The notes under the pieces: model-generated
The model's input: the letters and a program-made list of their open reading frames with translations, nothing else
The model's database searches: none
Told to the model about the DNA's origin: nothing
Program-made: the position numbers and the translations under genes
DNA from: Pseudomonadota bacterium
Lineage (GTDB): Bacteria > Pseudomonadota > Gammaproteobacteria > Burkholderiales > Methylophilaceae
Direction of reading: 5' to 3'
Length of the DNA stretch: 64,000 bases
Assembly (NCBI GenBank): GCA_029782295.1
Contig: JAKOVB010000089.1
Span: 310,001-374,000 of the forward strand
Shown: piece by piece, positions 58,042-64,000 of the stretch
How the letters are laid out: each line of letters starts with the position of its first letter
Position numbering within the stretch: the stretch's first letter is position 1

Positions 58042-59825
58042 AACGCATCGCATTGATGGGCATGCCGAATACCGGCAAGTCCACCCTGTTCAACCGGATC
58101 TCCGGCGCATCCGCCCGAGTCGGCAACTGGCCAGGCATCACGGTCGACCTCACCAGCGCCAGAATCCTGCTGGGCGGTCACATCGCAGAATTGATCGACC
58201 TCCCCGGCATCTATGACCTGCATGGGTTTTCCGATGATGAACAGGTGGTGCGTCACTTTCTTGAACACAACGACATCGATCTCGTCATCCTGGTACTCAA
58301 CACCTCCCAGATCGACCGTCAACTCTCGCTGGGACTTCAGGTACGGGATCTCGGCCTGCCCACCATCCTGATGCTGAACATGGTGGATGAAGCCCGCCGC
58401 CACGGCGTCTCGGTGGACCAGCAGAGCATGTCTTCGCAGTTGGGCATGCCCGTGGCCATGATCAGCGCCAAATATGGCGATGGCTGCAAAGAGGCCCTTC
58501 AGCTGGCGGCGCAAACCATGAACCGCGAGAGCCACCCCACTCCTGAGCATCTGCGTGACCGTCTGAGCCCTGACGACCGTATCGAGCAGGAAATGGAGCA
58601 GATCGTCAGGAGTTCGGTACAGATGCCGATGGAACTCACAGATCAGCTGACCGCAAAAATCGACCGGATCCTGTTGCATCCATGGCTTGGACTGCCACTG
58701 TTCTTCGGTGCGTTATACGCGCTGTTCCAATTCATCTTCACTGCTGGCAAGCCCCTGCAGGATGGCGTCGCCTGGATTCTGGGCTATCTCCGCGGCGGCG
58801 TGTTCGAACCGATGCTGGCCACCGCCCCCCCCTGGCTGCACGGCCTGCTGCTGGACGGTGTCTACAATGGCGTCGGTACCGTAGCGGCCTTCGTACCGCT
58901 GATCATCCTGTTTTTCCTGGTCATGACCATGGTCGAGGACAGCGGCTACCTGTCCCGCGCCGCGTACCTGACGGACGCTCTGATGGCGCGGCTTGGCCTG
59001 GACGGGCGCAGCTTCGTCATGTTGTTGATGGGTTTCGGCTGCAATGTGCCGGCACTGATGGGGACGCGGGTCATGCGTTCCCGCCCCTTGCGCCTGCTGA
59101 CCATGCTGGTCATTCCGTTCTCGCTCTGCTCAGCCCGCCTGCAGGTATTCGTGTTCATGGCAGCCGCACTGTTCACGCCACAACAGGCTCCGGCAGTGTT
59201 GTTCTCACTTTATCTGATGAGTTTTGCCGCGACATTCGTCACAGCCCTGCTATTCAAGGGCCAGCTGCGGAGCGACGAACCGTTCATCCTCGAACTGCCG
59301 CCCTACCGTTTTCCAACCCCGCACCAGATCCTCCAGCGCGGCTGGCTGGAAGTCAGCCACTTCCTCCGACGCGCGACCAAATTCATCGTCGCCGGCGTGG
59401 TTCTGGTCTGGGCATTGACCAACTTCCCAGGTGACGTGCCACCGGCCAGCGCCTATACCTTTGCGGGCATGATCGGGAGCGCCTTATCGCCCCTCCTCAC
59501 GCCGATCGGCATCGACGGCCAACTGGCCATCGCCCTGATCTTCGGTTTTGTTGCCAAGGAAATCGTCATCGGCTCACTGGCTGTCATCTACGGTCTTTCC
59601 GGCGACCCGCTGATGCAACTGATGGCCTGCAAGCTGGACTGGGTGCAGGGCATGAGCTTCATGCTGTTCACCCTCATCTACACGCCCTGCCTGTCCACGA
59701 TCGCCACCCTGAAAAGCGAATCCCGCAGTAACGCTTTTACGCTGTTCTCGGTCGCCTGGTCCCTGATCCTGGCCTGGGGAGTCAGCTTCATTTTCTACCA
59801 GGGCGCACGCGCACTCGGGTACTGA
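58038..59825 (+). CDS. feoB: Ferrous iron transport protein B
   Basis: A 595-residue FeoB. The N-terminal GTPase has G1 GMPNTGKST, G3 DLPG and G4 NMVD. The transmembrane part has the gate motifs MGFGCNVPALMGTR and MLVIPFSLCSARLQVF, each with its conserved Cys. It is shorter than E. coli FeoB (773), with a compact C-terminus. No feoC follows. It moves Fe(II) across the inner membrane. Confidence 0.95.
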   Translation: MKRIALMGMPNTGKSTLFNRISGASARVGNWPGITVDLTSARILLGGHIAELIDLPGIYDLHGFSDDEQVVRHFLEHNDIDLVILVLNTSQIDRQLSLGLQVRDLGLPTILMLNMVDEARRHGVSVDQQSMSSQLGMPVAMISAKYGDGCKEALQLAAQTMNRESHPTPEHLRDRLSPDDRIEQEMEQIVRSSVQMPMELTDQLTAKIDRILLHPWLGLPLFFGALYALFQFIFTAGKPLQDGVAWILGYLRGGVFEPMLATAPPWLHGLLLDGVYNGVGTVAAFVPLIILFFLVMTMVEDSGYLSRAAYLTDALMARLGLDGRSFVMLLMGFGCNVPALMGTRVMRSRPLRLLTMLVIPFSLCSARLQVFVFMAAALFTPQQAPAVLFSLYLMSFAATFVTALLFKGQLRSDEPFILELPPYRFPTPHQILQRGWLEVSHFLRRATKFIVAGVVLVWALTNFPGDVPPASAYTFAGMIGSALSPLLTPIGIDGQLAIALIFGFVAKEIVIGSLAVIYGLSGDPLMQLMACKLDWVQGMSFMLFTLIYTPCLSTIATLKSESRSNAFTLFSVAWSLILAWGVSFIFYQGARALGY

Positions 59826-59914
59826 TTCCGGCCTGACGCCTCCCCAGGGAAGCACTGGGCGGCTGATCAGCCCCTCCCGTGCTATCATGTCAGGTTTTTA
59901 ATCCGCGATTTCTC

Positions 59915-60787
59915 ATGTTCGATAAACTGGTCATTATCGGCGTCGGCCTGATCGGTGGCTCGGTCGCCATGGCGGCGCGCCGTGCGGGTCTTGCGCGCCG
60001 TATTGTCGGTGCCGGCCGCTCCGGCGAAGCCCTGCAGGAGGCCATCGACCTCGGTGTCATCGACGCATCCGCATCTATGGAAGAAGCCGTCAGGGATGCC
60101 GACCTCGTCCTGCTGGCCATGCCCGTCGGCAGCATGCCTGGCGTCATGGCGGCCATTGCACCCCACCTGCCGCCCCACGCCATCGTGACCGATGCTGGCA
60201 GCACCAAGGGCGATGTCGTGGCTGCGGCACGCGCCCACATGGGCAACCGTTTGCCCGGCTTCGTCCCGGCCCACCCCATCGCCGGGGCCGAGAAAAGCGG
60301 CGTCACGGCAGCCCGTGTAGACCTGTTCGATAAGAAAAATGTGGTGTTGACCCCGCTCCAGGAAAACGCGCCGGACACCGTCGCCAGGACCGAGGCCTTC
60401 TGGCGCGGCTGTGGCGCAAACGTCACAGCGATGACGCCGGAGGTTCACGACCAGATCTTTGCCGCCGTCAGCCATCTGCCGCACGTTCTGGCCTACGCGC
60501 TGGTGGAGGAAATCGCCTGCCGGCCGAATGCCGACCAGTTGTTCGGTTTTGCCGCCGGCGGCTTTCGCGACTTCTCACGTATCGCCGGCAGTTCTCCGGA
60601 AATGTGGCGGGATATCTGCCTCGCCAATCGTGACGCCATGCTGCTCGAGCTGGACGCCTACATCGCCCGGCTTTGTGGCATTCGTGAATTGATCGACACT
60701 CACGATGGCCAGAAGCTGGCCGAAGTATTCAACCACGCGCGCGAAGCGCGGACAGCATGGGCTGAAAAGTTCATGCCTGCCAAATAG
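59915..60787 (+). CDS. tyrA: Prephenate dehydrogenase
   Basis: A 290-residue monofunctional TyrA. The NAD-binding motif is [18 protein letters not shown], followed by [26 protein letters not shown] with the catalytic His, and [13 protein letters not shown]. It makes 4-hydroxyphenylpyruvate for tyrosine. The ATG at 59915 is the family start; a longer reading lacks support. aroA begins 13 bases later. Confidence 0.94.
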   Translation: MFDKLVIIGVGLIGGSVAMAARRAGLARRIVGAGRSGEALQEAIDLGVIDASASMEEAVRDADLVLLAMPVGSMPGVMAAIAPHLPPHAIVTDAGSTKGDVVAAARAHMGNRLPGFVPAHPIAGAEKSGVTAARVDLFDKKNVVLTPLQENAPDTVARTEAFWRGCGANVTAMTPEVHDQIFAAVSHLPHVLAYALVEEIACRPNADQLFGFAAGGFRDFSRIAGSSPEMWRDICLANRDAMLLELDAYIARLCGIRELIDTHDGQKLAEVFNHAREARTAWAEKFMPAK

Positions 60788-60800
60788 ACCATCACCTCCC

Positions 60801-62081
60801 ATGGAAATCCTGAACCTCTCCCCTGTCGCCCGGGCTGCCGGCACCGTTAAACTTCCCGGCTCCAAGAGCATCTCCAACCGCACTCTGCTGCTGGCCGCAC
60901 TGGCCGAAGGCACCACCCACATTCGCGACCTGCTAGCCTCCGACGACACCGCGCGCATGCTGGACGCCCTGAAGATCCTCTGCGTCCCGCTGGAGCAGAC
61001 CGCACCGGACGACTGGAAAGTCACCGGCATGGGCGGGGCATTCGACATCAAGGAAGCCGACCTGTTTCTGGGGAACGCTGGCACTGCCTTCCGCCCGCTG
61101 ACAGCCGCCCTGGCACTGTCCGGTGGCCACTACAAACTATCCGGTGTGCCTCGCATGCACGAACGTCCGATCGGGGACCTGGTCGACGCGCTGCGCCAGG
61201 CCGGCGCCGATATCCGTTATCTGGGCAACGAGGGCTTTCCTCCACTGGAAATTTTTCCGGCAGAGATCAACGGCGACAAGGTCAGCGTCAAGGGCAACGT
61301 TTCCAGCCAGTTCCTGACCGCCCTGCTGATGGCGTTGCCGCTCGCCGGCCGTGAAATCCGTATCGAGGTCGTAGGGGAATTGATCTCCAAACCCTATATC
61401 GAAATCACGCTCAACCTGATGGCGCGGTTCGGCGTCCAAGTCCAACGCGAGGGCTGGCAGGCGTTTATCATTCCCGCCAACAGTCGCTACGTCAGTCCCG
61501 GGGAATTGTGGGTAGAGGGGGACGCCTCTTCGGCATCGTATTTCCTGGCAGCCGGGGCCATCGGCGGCGGACCGGTTCGGGTTGAAGGCATCGGCAACCA
61601 GTCCATCCAGGGGGACGTACGTTTTGCCGAAGCGCTGGAGCAGATGGGGGCCACCATCACCCGCGGTGACCACTGGATCGAAGCCAGAGGCACCGGCAAA
61701 CTGAAAGCCATTGACCTCGACTGCAACCATATACCGGATGCCGCCATGACGCTGGCCATCGCCGCCCTGTACGCCGATGGCACCACGACGCTGAGGAATA
61801 TCGCCAGCTGGCGCGTCAAGGAAACCGATCGCATTGCTGCCATGGCCACGGAATTGCGCAAAGTGGGCGCCACGGTGGAAGAAGGCCCGGATTACATCCG
61901 CGTCACGCCGCCCAAGGCACTCACCGGCAACGCAGCCATCGACACCTACGACGACCACCGCATGGCCATGTGTTTCTCGCTGGTCAACCTGGGGAGTGTG
62001 CCCGTGACCATCAACGATCCGAAATGTGTCGCCAAGACCTTTCCGGATTACTTCGATCGCTACGGGAGCATCGTCAAATGA
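60801..62081 (+). CDS. aroA: 3-phosphoshikimate 1-carboxyvinyltransferase (EPSP synthase)
   Basis: A 426-residue EPSP synthase. [17 protein letters not shown] and [18 protein letters not shown] bind substrate, and [19 protein letters not shown] is near the end. The enzyme joins shikimate-3-phosphate with phosphoenolpyruvate. The GNAGTAxRP motif is that of class I enzymes. Overlaps cmk by four bases (ATGA). Confidence 0.97.
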   Translation: MEILNLSPVARAAGTVKLPGSKSISNRTLLLAALAEGTTHIRDLLASDDTARMLDALKILCVPLEQTAPDDWKVTGMGGAFDIKEADLFLGNAGTAFRPLTAALALSGGHYKLSGVPRMHERPIGDLVDALRQAGADIRYLGNEGFPPLEIFPAEINGDKVSVKGNVSSQFLTALLMALPLAGREIRIEVVGELISKPYIEITLNLMARFGVQVQREGWQAFIIPANSRYVSPGELWVEGDASSASYFLAAGAIGGGPVRVEGIGNQSIQGDVRFAEALEQMGATITRGDHWIEARGTGKLKAIDLDCNHIPDAAMTLAIAALYADGTTTLRNIASWRVKETDRIAAMATELRKVGATVEEGPDYIRVTPPKALTGNAAIDTYDDHRMAMCFSLVNLGSVPVTINDPKCVAKTFPDYFDRYGSIVK

Positions 62082-62749
62082 ACCTGCCAGTCCCAGTCAT
62101 CGCCATTGACGGACCTTCCGCTTCCGGTAAAGGAACGGTCGCCCAGATCGTTGCAGAACGGCTAGGCTTTCATTATCTGGATTCTGGAGCGCTATACCGC
62201 ATCGTGGCCCTTGCAGCCAAGGACCGCGGGATTTCCTGGCAGGATGAAGCAGCCCTCGCATCCATGGCACCGCAGTTGCACATCGTCTTCGAGCACGGAG
62301 AAATCCTGCTGGATGGACGCATGATCACGGAAGCCATCCGCACCGAGGACATCAGCCGCGGGGCATCCGAAGTCGCCGTCCACCCTGCCCTGCGCCAGGC
62401 GCTGGTCGATCTGCAGCGCAGCTTCCGCAAGACCCCGGGACTGGTCGCCGATGGACGCGACATGGGGTCTGTCATCTTCGTCGATGCAGGAACCAAGGTA
62501 TTCCTGACTGCCAGCGCCGAGGTGCGTGCGGAACGTCGCTATAAGCAGTTGATGGAAAAAGGAAACCATGCTAATCTTGCAAGCATATTGCAAGACCTGA
62601 AATTGCGAGATGAACGTGACCGCCAGCGCGCGGTGGCGCCGTTGCAGCAATGTGAAGGTGCAAAACTGCTCGACACGGACCATCTGACCATCGAGCAGGC
62701 GGTGCAGGCGGTACTGGATCAATATAACGCCAGCATCGAAAAGAAGTAA
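62078..62749 (+). CDS. cmk: Cytidylate kinase
   Basis: A 223-residue CMP kinase. P-loop in [20 protein letters not shown], then [29 protein letters not shown] and [12 protein letters not shown]. It phosphorylates CMP and dCMP. Placement between aroA and rpsA is the classic proteobacterial order. Confidence 0.96.
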   Translation: MNLPVPVIAIDGPSASGKGTVAQIVAERLGFHYLDSGALYRIVALAAKDRGISWQDEAALASMAPQLHIVFEHGEILLDGRMITEAIRTEDISRGASEVAVHPALRQALVDLQRSFRKTPGLVADGRDMGSVIFVDAGTKVFLTASAEVRAERRYKQLMEKGNHANLASILQDLKLRDERDRQRAVAPLQQCEGAKLLDTDHLTIEQAVQAVLDQYNASIEKK

Positions 62750-62762
62750 AGTTTCACAAGCG

Positions 62763-62791
62763 CCATGGGCCGCCAGGTTCATGGTTTTTTT
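62763..62791 (+). terminator. Possible hairpin with T run between cmk and rpsA
   Basis: CCATG and CATGG could pair over a 12-base loop and are followed by seven T residues. The stem is short, so it may be a weak terminator or attenuator in the rpsA leader. Confidence 0.35.
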
Positions 62792-62836
62792 AATCAACCC
62801 CGCCGCCAGGTGGGATATTAGTTAGGTACTCTATTA

Positions 62837-64000
62837 ATGGCTACTGCTGCCCCTCAAGAAAGTTTTGCCGCCCTGTTCGAAGAAAGCCTGGCCCGCCAGG
62901 AAATGCGCTCGGGCGAAGTGATCACCGCTGAAGTCGTGTCCGTCGACAGCGATTTCGTCGTTGTCAATGCCGGCCTCAAGTCGGAAAGTATCATCCCCAC
63001 CAGCGAATTCCGTAACGACAAGGGTGAACTCGAAGTTGCCGCAGGCGACTTCGTCAAGGTTGCCATTGAGTCCCTGGAAGATGGTTTCGGTTCCACCAAG
63101 CTTTCGCGCGAAAAGGCCAAGCGCCTCGCAGCGTGGCTGGACCTGGAAGAAGCCATGAACGAAGGCCGCATCATCAAGGGCCTGATCAACGGTCGCGTCA
63201 AGGGCGGCCTGACCGTCATGGTCAACGGCATCCGCGCATTCCTGCCGGGTTCCCTGGTCGACACCCGTCCGGTCAAGGACACCACCCCTTACGAATTCAA
63301 GGAATGGGAATTCAAGGTCATCAAGCTGGACCGCAAGCGTAACAACGTGGTGGTTTCCCGCCGCGCCGTCATGGAAGCTTCCATGGGCGCTGACCGCGAA
63401 GCCCTGCTGGCCAACCTGAAGGAAGGCGCAGTGGTCAAGGGTATCGTCAAGAACATCACCGACTACGGTGCATTCGTGGACCTGGGCGGCATCGACGGCC
63501 TGCTGCACATCACCGACCTGGCATGGCGCCGCGTCAAGCACCCGTCCGAAGTCCTGACCGTTGGCGAAGAAGTTGAAGCCAAGATCCTGAAGTTCGATCA
63601 GGAAAAGAATCGCGTTTCCCTGGGCATCAAGCAACTGGGCGACGATCCGTGGGTCAACCTGTCCCGCCGTTACCCGGCCAGCACCCGCCTGTTCGGCAAG
63701 GTCACCAACCTGACCGACTACGGTGCATTCGTTGAAATCGAACCGGGTATCGAAGGCCTGGTCCACGTGTCCGAAATGGACTGGACCAACAAGAACGTGC
63801 ATCCGGCCAAGATCGTCCAGCTGGGCGACGAAGTCGAAGTCATGATCCTGGAAATCGACGAAGACCGTCGTCGCCTGTCCCTGGGCATGAAGCAGTGCAA
63901 GTCCAACCCGTGGGACGATTTCGCCGCCAACCACAAGCGTGGCGACAAGGTCCGCGGCCAGATCAAGTCCATCACCGACTTCGGCGTGTTCATCGGCCTG
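62837..64000 (+). CDS. rpsA: 30S ribosomal protein S1 (5' part)
   Basis: The first 388 codons of S1, cut by the right edge. Successive S1 OB-fold repeats are visible, with the repeated [43 protein letters not shown] and [10 protein letters not shown] segments (each about 80 residues apart). It binds mRNA and helps initiation. As usual for rpsA, no strong Shine-Dalgarno precedes the ATG; only AGG about 11 bases upstream. Confidence 0.97.
   Translation, partial: MATAAPQESFAALFEESLARQEMRSGEVITAEVVSVDSDFVVVNAGLKSESIIPTSEFRNDKGELEVAAGDFVKVAIESLEDGFGSTKLSREKAKRLAAWLDLEEAMNEGRIIKGLINGRVKGGLTVMVNGIRAFLPGSLVDTRPVKDTTPYEFKEWEFKVIKLDRKRNNVVVSRRAVMEASMGADREALLANLKEGAVVKGIVKNITDYGAFVDLGGIDGLLHITDLAWRRVKHPSEVLTVGEEVEAKILKFDQEKNRVSLGIKQLGDDPWVNLSRRYPASTRLFGKVTNLTDYGAFVEIEPGIEGLVHVSEMDWTNKNVHPAKIVQLGDEVEVMILEIDEDRRRLSLGMKQCKSNPWDDFAANHKRGDKVRGQIKSITDFGVFIGL

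Noticed and set aside
59860-59875. Palindrome GGCTGATCAGCC after feoB, possible terminator
   Set aside because: No T tract follows and the arms are too short to call it confidently.

Overview
The window looks like a chromosomal segment of a betaproteobacterium. I infer this from its conserved blocks: tyrA-aroA-cmk-rpsA, scpA-scpB-rluB beside trpS, yciB-yciI-bolA-parvulin, dapD-ArsC-like-dapE-prmB, and ydbH-ynbE-ydbL behind cysM. Base composition is fairly high in G+C, genes are densely packed and there are many ATGA, GTGA and TGATG overlaps. The multihaem cytochrome, the many c-di-GMP proteins and the Feo system would suit a respiratory, sediment or freshwater member of the Nitrosomonadales, but that rank is a guess. 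I saw no rRNA, tRNA, CRISPR array, insertion sequence or prophage.

Layout. 1-190: 5' part of rlhA (minus). 540-5405 (plus): a TolC-like protein, a PhnD-like periplasmic binding protein and a membrane GGDEF-EAL protein. 11416-5421 (minus): rlmD, a 53-residue tail-anchored protein, a DppA-like lipoprotein, a VOC protein, an L,D-transpeptidase, a membrane protein and DppB/DppC-like permeases, with no ATPase. 11578-16157: ethanolamine use (eutR plus; eat-eutB-eutC minus). 21354-16306 (minus): dsbB, hemerythrin-like, cysM, ydbH, ynbE, ydbL and a DEDDy exonuclease, overlapping or closely spaced. xseA follows on plus. 22683-31843: two very large PAS-GGDEF-EAL proteins facing each other, the second coupled to a solute-binding lipoprotein. 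32012-39596 (plus): kup, two EF-hand proteins, an M48 protease, a conserved unknown, dapD, an ArsC-like protein, dapE and prmB.

39640-44019 (plus) is a TonB-dependent receptor, a YfiR-like protein and a CHASE8-like hybrid histidine kinase. The receptor carries a one-base frameshift and the kinase an in-frame stop near its N-terminus. 48992-44088 (minus) is the most striking locus. It encodes a flavoprotein fused to two cyclic-nucleotide-binding domains and a 16-cysteine ferredoxin domain, then a membrane cytochrome b with two H-X13-H helices, then an FHA-transmembrane-decahaem cytochrome c protein. Together these could form a regulated electron path from the cytoplasm across the inner membrane. 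It lies at the end of a long minus-strand run that starts at 55633 (PHP phosphatase, unknown, YciO-like, M50 protease, trpS, scpA, scpB, rluB).

The right end (55746-64000, plus) carries yciB-yciI-bolA-parvulin with a clear terminator, a Fur-box-like site before feoA-feoB, and tyrA-aroA-cmk-rpsA, with rpsA cut by the window edge. Two main themes emerge: c-di-GMP signalling tied to periplasmic binding proteins (two separate pairs plus a YfiR locus), and the unusual cNMP/FHA-linked redox module.
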